From Rikenellaceae bacterium (GTDB lineage: Bacteria; Bacteroidota; Bacteroidia; Bacteroidales; Rikenellaceae), in assembly GCA_015060065.1 (NCBI GenBank), contig SUZF01000007.1, positions 29,787 through 93,786 on the forward strand: a stretch of 64,000 nt of DNA, given 5' to 3'. Made by a program: the position numbers and the translations under genes. This document shows, piece after piece, positions 51,914 through 61,777 of this stretch. The notes under the pieces were generated by a model, which saw only the letters and a program-made list of their open reading frames with translations, made no database searches and was not told where the DNA came from. Position 1 is the first letter of the stretch. Every line of letters starts with the position of its first letter.

Positions 51914-51953
51914 AAAAAAATCGGCAAAACGGCAAGTGTTTTGCCGATTTTTT
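51914..51953 (-). terminator. terminator/attenuator hairpin inside glycogen operon
   Basis: aaaaaaatcggcaaaac...gttttgccgatttttt, perfect stem of about 16 bp. Confidence 0.75.
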
Positions 51954-51959
51954 ACGGAA

Positions 51960-54900
51960 TTAAGCCCATTTAACCAGTGCAAAGTCCATGCGGTGTGGCA
52001 ATTTTGCGTTCTTCGGGAAGATTCGCAGTGCCACATCGAACATTCCCGTATTTTCAGGAACGTAGTCCAATGCGTAGGTTACAAGCGTGTCGGTAGCCTT
52101 CACGGGCAGCAACTCTACGGAGTGCTGTACGTTTGCGCCCTGACCGAACTCGATCTGCTTTGCCACTACCAACTCAACGCCGATATCCGACTTGTGGAGG
52201 TTGGCAATGTCGAGTGTAACCTCGAAGTGATAGGTTTCACCGACCATAATCGCCTCGGTATCGATACATGCTCGCTTAACATCGACGAGTTTTACGTTAT
52301 CCCACGCAGCCGAAACCTTACGCTTCCAAGCGGCAATCTCGCGAGCCTCCTTATAGTTGTCGGCAAGCAAGGTCTTCTTGCGAGCAGCAAGTTTGTTGTA
52401 GAAACGCTCCTCGTAGTCGATAAGCATGCGGTTGGTTGTGAAGTTCGATGCGATATCTGCGATACAACTCTTGACCGATGCTACCCACTCGTGCGGAATG
52501 CCGTCCTCGCCACGGTTGTAGTACTTCGGAACAATCTCCTCCTCGATGGTATTGTAAATCATCTCGGCATCGAGTTCATCCTGGAAGTGCTGGTCGGTAA
52601 AGGTGCGCTTCATAGGCAGAGCCCAGCCGGCTCCCTCCTTGTAGCCCTCGACCCACCATCCGTCGAGTACCGAGAACTGCATAACTCCATTCATCACACA
52701 CTTCTCGCCCGATGTTCCCGATGCTTCGAGAGGACGGGTCGGAGTGTTGAGCCATACATCGACACCCTGAACCATGCGACGAGCCAACTCCATATCGTAG
52801 TTCTGCAAGAAGATAATCTTACCCACGAACTCCGGCATTGCCGAAACCTCGACGATGCGCTTGATAAGGTCCTGACCCGGCTTGTCATTCGGGTGAGCCT
52901 TACCGGCAAAGATAAACTGCACGGGACGCTCCTTATTATTGACGATAGCCGACAGACGCTCCAAGTTTGTGAAGAGCAGGTATGCTCGCTTGTAGGTCGC
53001 GAAACGGCGTGCAAAACCGATAGTCAGCACATCGGGCTTGATGCTCTCGGTAATCTGTACCATCTGGCGAGGCGATTCGAGGCGTACCTTGCTGGGGTCG
53101 CTGTAACGCTCGCAGATAGTCTTGATAAGACGCTTCTTCAAGACCATACGCTCTGCCCACAACTCCTCGTCGGCAATGTTGTGAACCTTCTGCCATTCGG
53201 GGATGTTATAGACGTGGCCCTCGAAGCCCTGCGGGAAATATTTTGCATAGAGGCGACGCAAGTTCGATGCTGCCCAAGTCGGGAAGTGAACGCCATTGGT
53301 AACGTAACCGATGTGCAACTCGTTCTTGAAGTATCCGGGCCACATATTGCCGAGGATATCCTTCGATACCTCGCCGTGGAGCCACGATACACCATTAACC
53401 TCCTGCGAGAGGTTGCAGGCGAGTACCGACATCGAGAACTTCTGGTTCGGGTCATTCGGGTTGGTCTTACCAAGGTTGATGAACTGCTCCCACGTAATCT
53501 TCAAGACATCGGGGTAGTGCGACATATACTGACGAATCATCGATTCGGGGAATGCGTCGTGACCTGCCGGTACGGGCGTGTGGGTTGTGAAGAGCGACGA
53601 CGAGCGGATAACCTCCAAAGCCTCCGAGAACGACAGACGCTCACGGTCGATAAGGTTGCGGATGCGCTCCAAGCCGATGAATGCTGCGTGACCCTCGTTG
53701 CAGTGATAGACATCCTGTTTGATACCCATCTTTACGAGTGCGCGGATACCACCGACACCGAGCAGCAACTCCTGCTTCAAGCGGTTCTCCCAATCGCCTC
53801 CATAGAGGTGGTGGGTAACCTGACGGTCTTCGGGAAGGTTCGCCTCATAGTCCGCGTCGAGCAGGAAGAGGTCTGTACGACCCACCTGACACTTCCAAAC
53901 ACGTGCCGAGAGGGTACGACCGGGGAATGCCACCTGAACGGTAATCCAGTTGCCCTCCTCGTCACGAACAGGCGAAATGGGCAACTTAAAGAAGTTCTGT
54001 GCCTCGTATGCCGCCTCCTGTGCGCCCTGCGACGAGAGTCGCTGCGTGAAGTATCCGTAGCGGTATAAAAGACCCACCGCTGCCATCGGGGTATTCTTAT
54101 CCGAAGCCTCCTTCAAGTAATCACCTGCGAGGATGCCAAGACCTCCGGAGTAGATTTTGAGCGACGAGTGCAGGCCATACTCCATCGAGAAGTAGGCAAT
54201 CTTTGCACTCTTCGGGTCGGGCTTCTCCGACATATATGCCTTATAGTTCGCGTAGATAGCATCGAGTTTTTCGAGGAACTTCTGGTCCTGCTCCAACTCC
54301 TTCTGGCGCTCTACCGAGAGTTTGTCCAAGAGGACAATCGGGTTGCGATCAACCTCCTCCCACAACGCCTTATCAATCGACTCGAACAGGTCACGACCGC
54401 CCGATGTCCAGCACCACCACAGGTTTCGCGAAAGTTCCTCCAACGGGCGCAGACGAGCCGAAAGGTTCTTCTCGACCATCATACGCTGCCACGTCGGGCG
54501 CTCCGAGATGAGCTGCTGACGCACGAAGTTGATCTGCTCGTTTGACGAGCCTCCGTCGCCAAGGATTGCACGGTTGGTGCGCGAAATTGAACTCTCGACA
54601 GCCTTCGAGTAAGCCTCCTCATACTTCTCGAAGAGATTCGACCAGAGGGCGCGCTTCGAAATCTCGAATGCGGCATTGCGTACCTCCTTGACTCTCTCGG
54701 CCGAGAGGTTTGCAAAACGGATAATCGCATCAGCAATAGTCGTAACAGCCTCCTTGTCGTTGAAGTCGTTGCGCTCGACAACTACCACACCGTCGTTACC
54801 GCCCGACTTCTTAACCCACATACCGAAGCCTGCCAAGGTTGAGGTGATGGTCGGTACCGAGAATGCGACAGATTCGAGCGGAGTGTAACCCCACGGCTCG

Positions 54901-56210
54901 TAGTACGATGCAAAGACGGTCATATCCATACCTGCCAGCATCTCGTAGTAACTCTTGTTGAAGATACCGTCGTTGCCGTTCAAGTAGGTCGGAACGAAGA
55001 TGACCTTTACCTTCGACTCTGCGCGGTCGAGGTTGCTGCCGTTAATCGACTGTGCAATCTGGTCCCATGCGGCATTTTCGAGGGTATGGGTTGTGTATTT
55101 GTATTGGCTCGGATCGATTGCCTGCGACTTGTCGGCAAGGTGTGCCTTCAAGTCAAGACGCGCTCCGGTGATGCCTGCCGGCACCATCACGTATGCCAAA
55201 ATCTCGCGGTCGAGCGTAGACGATGCCTCAATGCGCTTCAAGGCGTCAAAAAGAATATCGATACCCTTGTTGCGGAACTCGTAGCGACCGCTCGTGCCGA
55301 TGATGAGCGGCTCCTTCTCGAACTTGTGACCCAAACAAGCCTCGGCAACCTCAATCATCGTCTTGCGAGCCTCGGCACGCTTGGTGTCGTACTCCTTGCC
55401 CGTCCAGACAAAGTCGTTCTCGAAGCCGTTGGGAGTAACGCCATCAACCTCTTTGCCGAGCAGATACTTGCACTCCTCGGCTGTGATGTCGCTCACGGTC
55501 AGGAATGCGTCGTGATACTTGGCAGCCATCTTCTCGATAGAGTGCTTTGCCATCACGTTGAACTGGTATGCCAAATCGTCGGCATTGAACTTCGTGAGGT
55601 CGTTATAGAGAGGCAGGCGGTTACCTGCGATGCAGCGGCCGATAACCGTTGCGTGGGTAGTGAGCAGCGTTGCAATGTAGGGGGCATGCTCACGCAGGTA
55701 AAGACCTCCCGATGCGGTCATCCACTCGTGGAAGTGTGCAGCAACCTTATCGTTGGTCGAGCAGAAGTTCTCGACGAAAGATTTGATGATAACGCCTGCG
55801 ATACGACCGAACAGCACAGGTTCTACATAATCCCACTGTCCCGAAATCGAATCTACGTGGTAACTCTCCCAGAGGTGTTTGAGAATCTCGTCCTTCTGTG
55901 CAAAGAGAGATGTAAAGTCGGCAAGAATCGCAATAGGCGAGCCTTCGATTTTCCAGCGTCCGATGCGGACACGTACTCCATCCTCGTAGAGTGACTGACG
56001 CCATTGTTTGAGAAGATTTACGTCCTCCTCGAACTCCGGAGAGGTGCTTTCGCCCGAAAAATCGGGTCCGATAACGATGTAGTGGTCGCCGAATTTTTCG
56101 CCTGCCGTCTTGGCTTTGGTAGCGATGACGGTGTGAATTCCGCCAATTTTGTTGCAAACCTCCCAACTTACCTCGAACAGGTAATTGGGGGCAAACTTGG
56201 TGTTGTTCAT
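51960..56210 (-). CDS. glycogen synthase (GT3-like)-alpha-glucan phosphorylase (GT35) fusion
   Basis: N-term FEVSWEVCNKIGGIHTVIATKAKTAGEKFGDHYIVIGPDF, YEPWGYTPLESVAFSVPTITS; C-term AYFSMEYGLHSSLKIYSGGLGILAGDYLKEASD, NPNDPNQKFSMSVLACNLSQEVNGVSWLHGEVS, TNGVHFPTWAASNL. Confidence 0.92.
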   Translation of the reverse strand: MNNTKFAPNYLFEVSWEVCNKIGGIHTVIATKAKTAGEKFGDHYIVIGPDFSGESTSPEFEEDVNLLKQWRQSLYEDGVRVRIGRWKIEGSPIAILADFTSLFAQKDEILKHLWESYHVDSISGQWDYVEPVLFGRIAGVIIKSFVENFCSTNDKVAAHFHEWMTASGGLYLREHAPYIATLLTTHATVIGRCIAGNRLPLYNDLTKFNADDLAYQFNVMAKHSIEKMAAKYHDAFLTVSDITAEECKYLLGKEVDGVTPNGFENDFVWTGKEYDTKRAEARKTMIEVAEACLGHKFEKEPLIIGTSGRYEFRNKGIDILFDALKRIEASSTLDREILAYVMVPAGITGARLDLKAHLADKSQAIDPSQYKYTTHTLENAAWDQIAQSINGSNLDRAESKVKVIFVPTYLNGNDGIFNKSYYEMLAGMDMTVFASYYEPWGYTPLESVAFSVPTITSTLAGFGMWVKKSGGNDGVVVVERNDFNDKEAVTTIADAIIRFANLSAERVKEVRNAAFEISKRALWSNLFEKYEEAYSKAVESSISRTNRAILGDGGSSNEQINFVRQQLISERPTWQRMMVEKNLSARLRPLEELSRNLWWCWTSGGRDLFESIDKALWEEVDRNPIVLLDKLSVERQKELEQDQKFLEKLDAIYANYKAYMSEKPDPKSAKIAYFSMEYGLHSSLKIYSGGLGILAGDYLKEASDKNTPMAAVGLLYRYGYFTQRLSSQGAQEAAYEAQNFFKLPISPVRDEEGNWITVQVAFPGRTLSARVWKCQVGRTDLFLLDADYEANLPEDRQVTHHLYGGDWENRLKQELLLGVGGIRALVKMGIKQDVYHCNEGHAAFIGLERIRNLIDRERLSFSEALEVIRSSSLFTTHTPVPAGHDAFPESMIRQYMSHYPDVLKITWEQFINLGKTNPNDPNQKFSMSVLACNLSQEVNGVSWLHGEVSKDILGNMWPGYFKNELHIGYVTNGVHFPTWAASNLRRLYAKYFPQGFEGHVYNIPEWQKVHNIADEELWAERMVLKKRLIKTICERYSDPSKVRLESPRQMVQITESIKPDVLTIGFARRFATYKRAYLLFTNLERLSAIVNNKERPVQFIFAGKAHPNDKPGQDLIKRIVEVSAMPEFVGKIIFLQNYDMELARRMVQGVDVWLNTPTRPLEASGTSGEKCVMNGVMQFSVLDGWWVEGYKEGAGWALPMKRTFTDQHFQDELDAEMIYNTIEEEIVPKYYNRGEDGIPHEWVASVKSCIADIASNFTTNRMLIDYEERFYNKLAARKKTLLADNYKEAREIAAWKRKVSAAWDNVKLVDVKRACIDTEAIMVGETYHFEVTLDIANLHKSDIGVELVVAKQIEFGQGANVQHSVELLPVKATDTLVTYALDYVPENTGMFDVALRIFPKNAKLPHRMDFALVKWA

Positions 56211-56254
56211 AGAAATATTGTTTTGTTTGTACATAAATTTCAGATTTTCAGCCG

Positions 56255-56286
56255 CAAAATTAGTGCTTTTGGATTGATAAACCAAA
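56255..56286 (-). promoter_or_regulatory. promoter of glycogen operon
   Basis: Reverse strand TTTG-N20-TAATTTTG. Confidence 0.65.
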
Positions 56287-56343
56287 CTTTTACAACCTCA
56301 TTTTCTGTAATTACTAAAAATATTTATTAAATTTAATAATTTT

Positions 56344-57462
56344 TTAACATTCTACATCAAAGAGGGCTTCGATGACCGCATCCGAGACCAACATTTTGTC
56401 GGGCGGAATACTGATTTTGCCGTTGCTGATTTCGACTGCAAACCCCTCGAATCGACGGCTCTCGTTTTCGAGTTTGGCGGCTCGTTCCGCACCGAACATC
56501 TTGGAAACTTGCGCTAAATCGATACCCTCGATACGTCGCAGTGATGTCATAATCATTTCGTTGTAACGGTCTGTGTCAGAGAGTCTTTCCTCCTCGTATC
56601 GACACCCCTCCACGTACTCTGCCACGGGCTGTTCGCACCAGCGTCGCACCTGCCCATTGAAGGAGTGTGCGCCTGTGCCGATGCCGAGGTACTCCACACC
56701 GAGCCAATATGATGAGTTGTGGCGAGAGCGATAACCCGGCAGGGCGTAGTTCGATACCTCATAGTGTTCGTATCCTGCATTTGTGAGCCGATTGTGCAGT
56801 AACGCAAACTCCTCTTCGCTCTGCTCCTCTGCTACTGCTCGAAATTCACCTCGTTCTACCATACGACCGAAGCGGGTCGAAGGCTCGATTGTCAAATGGT
56901 ATGCCGAAATGTGCTGCACTCCGAGCGAGAGCATCTGCTCTATATCGCGTTCGAGTCGCTCGGTGCCGAAGCCATCGATTCCGAAGATTATGTCGGTGGT
57001 GATGTTGGTGTAGCCCGCATCCTGCAAGCGTTTGACGGCATCTGCCGCCTCGGCTCCCGTGTGACGACGATTCATCAGCCGCAACGCTTCGTCATTGAAT
57101 GACTGCACTCCCAAACTTATGCGGTTGATATCGGTGTGGCGCAGTCTGGATACATACTCGGCTGTGATGTCGTCAGGATTCATCTCGGCCGTGATTTCGC
57201 TCACTTCGGAGAGGTCGAAAAGATTGCTTGCGTGGTCGATAAACTGTTGCAGTTCAATGGGGTCAAGCAACGAGGGTGTTCCACCTCCAAAATATATTGT
57301 GGCAATCCGCTTGTCGTGCAGAAAATTCGCTTCGGCATCCAACTCGCGGTGCATGGCCTCGATAGTGGAGTGTATAAGCCGCAAATCGGCGCATCGGTGG
57401 AAGTCACAGTATGCGCAGATTCGCTTGCAAAAGGGTATATGGAAATATAGACCCGACATCAT
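56344..57462 (-). CDS. hemW: radical SAM heme chaperone / coproporphyrinogen III oxidase-like
   Basis: GLYFHIPFCKRICAYCDFHRCAD...IYFGGGTPSLL...ISLGVQSFNDEALRLMNRRHTG. Confidence 0.93.
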   Translation of the reverse strand: MMSGLYFHIPFCKRICAYCDFHRCADLRLIHSTIEAMHRELDAEANFLHDKRIATIYFGGGTPSLLDPIELQQFIDHASNLFDLSEVSEITAEMNPDDITAEYVSRLRHTDINRISLGVQSFNDEALRLMNRRHTGAEAADAVKRLQDAGYTNITTDIIFGIDGFGTERLERDIEQMLSLGVQHISAYHLTIEPSTRFGRMVERGEFRAVAEEQSEEEFALLHNRLTNAGYEHYEVSNYALPGYRSRHNSSYWLGVEYLGIGTGAHSFNGQVRRWCEQPVAEYVEGCRYEEERLSDTDRYNEMIMTSLRRIEGIDLAQVSKMFGAERAAKLENESRRFEGFAVEISNGKISIPPDKMLVSDAVIEALFDVEC

Positions 57463-57518
57463 TACAAATATAATGAAAATTGGAGATTAAAACCCCAAAA
57501 TTCAAAATTATTTTCGCC

Positions 57519-58439
57519 ATGCACATAAAAAACATCTCGCGTGTGCGCGATATGGATAAAAAGTATTATCTTTATCGAAAGTTTTCCCCGATGCAGGCAG
57601 TGAAGTTTCATCATACCGCTCTCGTTACGGCCGCCATAGTTGCGGTCGGAGCCGTTGTCTCCGCGATCTTGCAGGTCGTGGCAGGGGATTTTCCGGTTGA
57701 GTTTTTTGCCTTCCCGATGAATGTGGTGGTGGCTGCGCTATGGCTATTGTCGCTTGTGGAGTTGTACCGTCGTCGTGGGGTGTCGCCCGTGGCTAAATAT
57801 ATGCTCTCGATGTGGGCTACATATCTCTCGCTGACACTTGCCGCAGTGTGCGGTGTGGTGGCAGGCATTATGGCGGAGTTGCCGACCCGAAAGTGGTGGT
57901 TTGTGGCAGCGATGCTCTTTGTGATGAGCCATCTGGTGCTGGTGACGATTCGCGGTTGGCGCAATGCGGAGGGTGTGAGGTGGCGTTTCCTGCTCAACCA
58001 TGCGGGTCTGCTCTTGGCTCTCGGTGCAGGCTTCTGGGGTGCGCCCGATGTTGAGGAGTTACGCATACCGCTCGTTGAGGGACGACCAACAATGGAGGCG
58101 TATGTGCGCGAGGGGAGAGGTGTGCCACTCGGATACGAGATGTCGCTACTCGACTTCGAGGCAGAGTATTACGATAGTGGTATGCCCTCGGAGTTTGCCG
58201 CGCGGGTGGATGTTGCGGGCGAGGAGATTGTGTTGAGGGTGAATAGCCCCTACCACTATCGCTGGGGTGAGGATATATATCTTGTGAATTACGAAAAAGA
58301 TCTCGCTGGTCGCACCCGCTGTATTGTGCAGGTGGTGCGCGACAGGTGGTGTGTGGTAGTGGCGATAGGTGTCGTGATGATGCTTGTCGGGGCTGCGTTG
58401 ATGTTTCTGCAAGGAGCAAGAAAGGGGGTGGCGCGATGA
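57519..58439 (+). CDS. cytochrome c biogenesis protein, ResB/CcsB-like
   Basis: Multi-TM protein with a large soluble loop, overlapping the start of a CcsA-like gene; start codon uncertain. Confidence 0.6.
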   Translation: MHIKNISRVRDMDKKYYLYRKFSPMQAVKFHHTALVTAAIVAVGAVVSAILQVVAGDFPVEFFAFPMNVVVAALWLLSLVELYRRRGVSPVAKYMLSMWATYLSLTLAAVCGVVAGIMAELPTRKWWFVAAMLFVMSHLVLVTIRGWRNAEGVRWRFLLNHAGLLLALGAGFWGAPDVEELRIPLVEGRPTMEAYVREGRGVPLGYEMSLLDFEAEYYDSGMPSEFAARVDVAGEEIVLRVNSPYHYRWGEDIYLVNYEKDLAGRTRCIVQVVRDRWCVVVAIGVVMMLVGAALMFLQGARKGVAR

Positions 58440-59224
58440 TGCTCGGTTGGTCGATACTGCCTTGGACTACGGCTCTGGTCGTGGCACTGTCGTTGGTGGC
58501 TGCCGTCGTTGCGGCAAGAGCGAAGGAACGCTCGGTTTGGGCGATAGTCTTGGCGGCTATGGCTGTGGTTGTGATGAGCGGATTTATTGCGCAATTGTGG
58601 GTTGTGCTTGACCGACCTCCGATGCGTACAATGGGCGAGACGCGACTATGGTATTCGTTTTGTCTGCTATGCGCAGGACTCTTCACATACGCAAGGTGGC
58701 GTTATCGTTGGATTCTCTCGTTCTCGACCCTGATGGCGACGCTCTTCCTTGTGATAAACTGCCTGCGTCCGGAGATTCACGACAGTTCGCTGATGCCGGC
58801 ATTACAGAGTGCGTGGTTTGTGCCACATGTTGCGGTATATATGTTCTCGTATGCACTGTTGGGATGCGCTATGTTGCTGGCTTTGTATGGATTTTGCAAT
58901 CGCAAGGCGGAGGTTGAAGGGGCTATCGAGCAGTTGCTCTATGGTGGTGTGGCATTCTTTACGGTCGGAATGCTGACGGGTGCGCTCTGGGCAAAGCAGG
59001 CGTGGGGATACCATTGGAGTTGGGACCCCAAGGAGGCGTGGGCTGCGGCAACGTGGATGATATACCTTGCTGCGATACATCTGCGCCTGCATAGACCCGA
59101 CTGCCGAGGCCTTTTCAAGGCTGTTGTGGTGGTGGGCTTCTGTGCGTTACAGATGTGTTGGTGGGGTGTGAATTACCTGCCGAATGTGGAGAGAAGTGTG
59201 CATACATATAATATAGATAATTAA
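58436..59224 (+). CDS. ccsA: cytochrome c biogenesis protein CcsA
   Basis: GALWAKQAWGYHWSWDPKEAWAAATWMIYLAAIHLRL (WxWD heme-handling motif). Confidence 0.88.
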   Translation: MMLGWSILPWTTALVVALSLVAAVVAARAKERSVWAIVLAAMAVVVMSGFIAQLWVVLDRPPMRTMGETRLWYSFCLLCAGLFTYARWRYRWILSFSTLMATLFLVINCLRPEIHDSSLMPALQSAWFVPHVAVYMFSYALLGCAMLLALYGFCNRKAEVEGAIEQLLYGGVAFFTVGMLTGALWAKQAWGYHWSWDPKEAWAAATWMIYLAAIHLRLHRPDCRGLFKAVVVVGFCALQMCWWGVNYLPNVERSVHTYNIDN

Positions 59225-59242
59225 CCCATAAATTAAACGCTT

Positions 59243-60622
59243 ATGAAAATCAGAAGACTACTTATTTTGGTTTTGACGCTGGTGGCTGTGCTGCTGGCTG
59301 TTTGGCGCATCTCGAATCGCGTACCGTCGTCGGAGTATCCGGAGCGTGCGCGTGTGGCGGCAATCTTTATTAAGGGTGGATGTTTGGAGTGCCATGTGGC
59401 AGAGCCGGATGTGCCTTTTTATGCAAAGTTGCCCGTGGCGGGAGATATCGTGATGCAGGATATCGATTCGGGCTATCGTGCCTTCGATATCACGCCTTTG
59501 ATGGAGGCTCTCGAAGCCGATGAACTCCCCTCGCCCGTAGATGTTGCCAAGGTCGAGAAGGTCGCTCTCGACAAGAGTATGCCCATGGCGAAGTACTACC
59601 TCGTACATTGGGGCAGCAAGATGACAAATGCCAAACGAGATATTATCCTCGAATGGGCAAAGAACTATCGCACGGCATATTACAACGATGGTCTGGCTGG
59701 TGACCGCGCAGGCGAGCCGGTACGTCCGATTGCAGAGTCGCTGCCCGTGGATGCCAAGAAGGTTGCACTCGGTATGGCGCTCTTCCACGACACTCGCCTT
59801 TCGGTGGATAATACCGTGTCGTGTGCAACGTGTCATGGTCTGAATACTGCCGGTGTCGATAACAAGCAGTTCTCGGAGGGTGTTGAGGGCTTGAAGGGAG
59901 GCGTGAATGCTCCGACCGTCTATAATGCTGTATATAACTTCGTGCAGTTCTGGGATGGCCGCGCTGTGACCCTCGCAGACCAAGCCGCAGGACCTCCGGT
60001 AAATCCGGTGGAGATGGCATCGCCGTCGTTTGACCTCATCGTCAGCAAACTCAAACGCGACCCCAAGATGGTGCGAGCCTTCCGCGAGTGCTATCCCGAA
60101 GAGGGTATTACGCAGGCAACTATCACTAATGCTATCGAGGAGTTTGAGCGCACTCTGCTCACACCGAACTCGCCATTCGACAAGTATCTGCGTGGTGACG
60201 ACACCGCAATATCCGAAGAGGCAAAGCAGGGTTACGAACTCTTCAAGAAGTACAACTGCGCAACCTGCCACGTGGGTCCCAATCTCGGTGGCGAGAGTTA
60301 TGAGTTGATGGGTCTGCGCGCTCACTACTTTGCAGAGCGTGGTCTGCCCCTTACCGAAGAGGATAATGGTCGCTTCAAGCAGACGGGCGTGGAGCGTGAC
60401 CGCCACCGCTTCAAGGTGCCGGGTCTGCGCAATGTAGCCCTCACGTGGCCGTACTATCACGACGGAACGCGCGAGTCGCTCCAAGAGGCGGTCTGCGCGA
60501 TGGGCACCTATCAGTCGGGCGTCGCTCTTACCGATGACGAGGAGTTGCTGATTGTCGAGTTCCTCAATTCGCTCACGGGCGAGTATCAGGGCAAACCCCT
60601 TACAAATGACAACTCGAAGTAG
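59243..60622 (+). CDS. cytochrome-c peroxidase, three CxxCH motifs
   Basis: CLECH, CATCHGLNTAG, CATCHVGPNLGG; NAPTVYNAVYNFVQFWDGRAVTLADQAAGPPVNPVEM. Confidence 0.9.
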   Translation: MKIRRLLILVLTLVAVLLAVWRISNRVPSSEYPERARVAAIFIKGGCLECHVAEPDVPFYAKLPVAGDIVMQDIDSGYRAFDITPLMEALEADELPSPVDVAKVEKVALDKSMPMAKYYLVHWGSKMTNAKRDIILEWAKNYRTAYYNDGLAGDRAGEPVRPIAESLPVDAKKVALGMALFHDTRLSVDNTVSCATCHGLNTAGVDNKQFSEGVEGLKGGVNAPTVYNAVYNFVQFWDGRAVTLADQAAGPPVNPVEMASPSFDLIVSKLKRDPKMVRAFRECYPEEGITQATITNAIEEFERTLLTPNSPFDKYLRGDDTAISEEAKQGYELFKKYNCATCHVGPNLGGESYELMGLRAHYFAERGLPLTEEDNGRFKQTGVERDRHRFKVPGLRNVALTWPYYHDGTRESLQEAVCAMGTYQSGVALTDDEELLIVEFLNSLTGEYQGKPLTNDNSK

Positions 60623-60660
60623 TGGGGATTGTCTGAAAAAGACAATTGTAGCGTAAATTC

Positions 60661-60710
60661 AAATCCCGACTCCGCAACATACTAAATGTATGTCAGGGGT
60701 CGGGATTTTT
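60661..60710. terminator. terminator-like hairpin between convergent genes
   Basis: aaatcccgactcc...ggggtcgggattttt with inner acatac/gtatgt stem. Confidence 0.7.
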
Positions 60711-60751
60711 GTGCTATTGCCTTATGTGGTTTTCGGGGTAATGACGTCGCT

Positions 60752-61777
60752 CTATTTGTGAAGAATACGCTCAACGCGCTCGACAATCATCCGGGGCGTG
60801 ATTGCGTGGATGCAGTGGTAGTCGCCATATTTGCACTTCTTGTTTCCGTAGGTCGAGCAGGGACGACACTTTATCTCCTCCTGCAACACGCCTTCGGGGT
60901 TGCATCCATAACCGAGGAATCCCAATTTGGGGTGTGTGGCTCCCCAAACCGATACGACCGGAGTCGCCATAAGGGAGGCCAGGTGCATAACGAGCGAATC
61001 CATCGAAACTACGCAGTCGAGATTCGAAATCAGATTCATCTCCTCGCCCAAGCCACCAACCTTGCCATTCACGGCAGTAACATTCGGATACTCGCGCTCC
61101 ATGGCAAGAGCGAACTCCGCCTCCTTGCCACCTCCGCTATGGATAAATACGCGGTCGTACTTCTCGGCAAGAAGTCGCACAGCCTCCTCGCGCAAGCCTT
61201 TGGGGTAGGTCTTGCCCTGATGTGCCGAGAAGGGAGCAAAGCCAATCCATACGCCCTCCTTTTTGCCCATGGGGTTGGGTCGCTCCTGTTTGAGCGCAGG
61301 CGATGGGTCGGGGAACACGAATCCTAAATCGCGGAAAACATCGCAATAGCGGATAACCGAGTGTTTGAGTGGCGCAACATTCGAGTTGCAGTAGCCTACG
61401 CGGAACCACTTTTCGATACGCCCCTTGCGTATCCACGCAACCCGTATTCCGTGTAGCCACAACCAGATGCGGACAAAGATGGTGCGCCACACTCCGTGGG
61501 TGTCGGCAAAGGCATCAATGCCCAACGCCCGCATCTTGCGTGACAAGTCACGGATGTTCTTCCAGCCATCATACTCGCGCTTCTCCACAGGCAAAAAACT
61601 AACATCAAGACCCTCAAAGAAGGGTTCGAAGAGTCTTCGCGTGGCGACAGTCACCTTGACATCGGGATATGCCGCTTTGAGCGCACGTATAGCGTGCGGT
61701 AGCATTGCGACATCGCCCATCGCCGAGAGACGAACTACGAGAATATGCTTGGGAAGTTTTTTATTTTTTATTGCCAT
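60752..61777 (-). CDS. glycosyltransferase family 9 (heptosyltransferase-like)
   Basis: HILVVRLSAMGDVAMLPHAIRALKAAYPDVKVTVATR...VVSMDSLVMHLASLMATPVVSVWGATHP. Confidence 0.9.
   Translation of the reverse strand: MAIKNKKLPKHILVVRLSAMGDVAMLPHAIRALKAAYPDVKVTVATRRLFEPFFEGLDVSFLPVEKREYDGWKNIRDLSRKMRALGIDAFADTHGVWRTIFVRIWLWLHGIRVAWIRKGRIEKWFRVGYCNSNVAPLKHSVIRYCDVFRDLGFVFPDPSPALKQERPNPMGKKEGVWIGFAPFSAHQGKTYPKGLREEAVRLLAEKYDRVFIHSGGGKEAEFALAMEREYPNVTAVNGKVGGLGEEMNLISNLDCVVSMDSLVMHLASLMATPVVSVWGATHPKLGFLGYGCNPEGVLQEEIKCRPCSTYGNKKCKYGDYHCIHAITPRMIVERVERILHK

Noticed and set aside
51936-54068. 710-aa + strand ORF opposite the glycogen synthase-phosphorylase gene
   Set aside because: Antisense to a clear GT35 domain; no recognisable motif or promoter.
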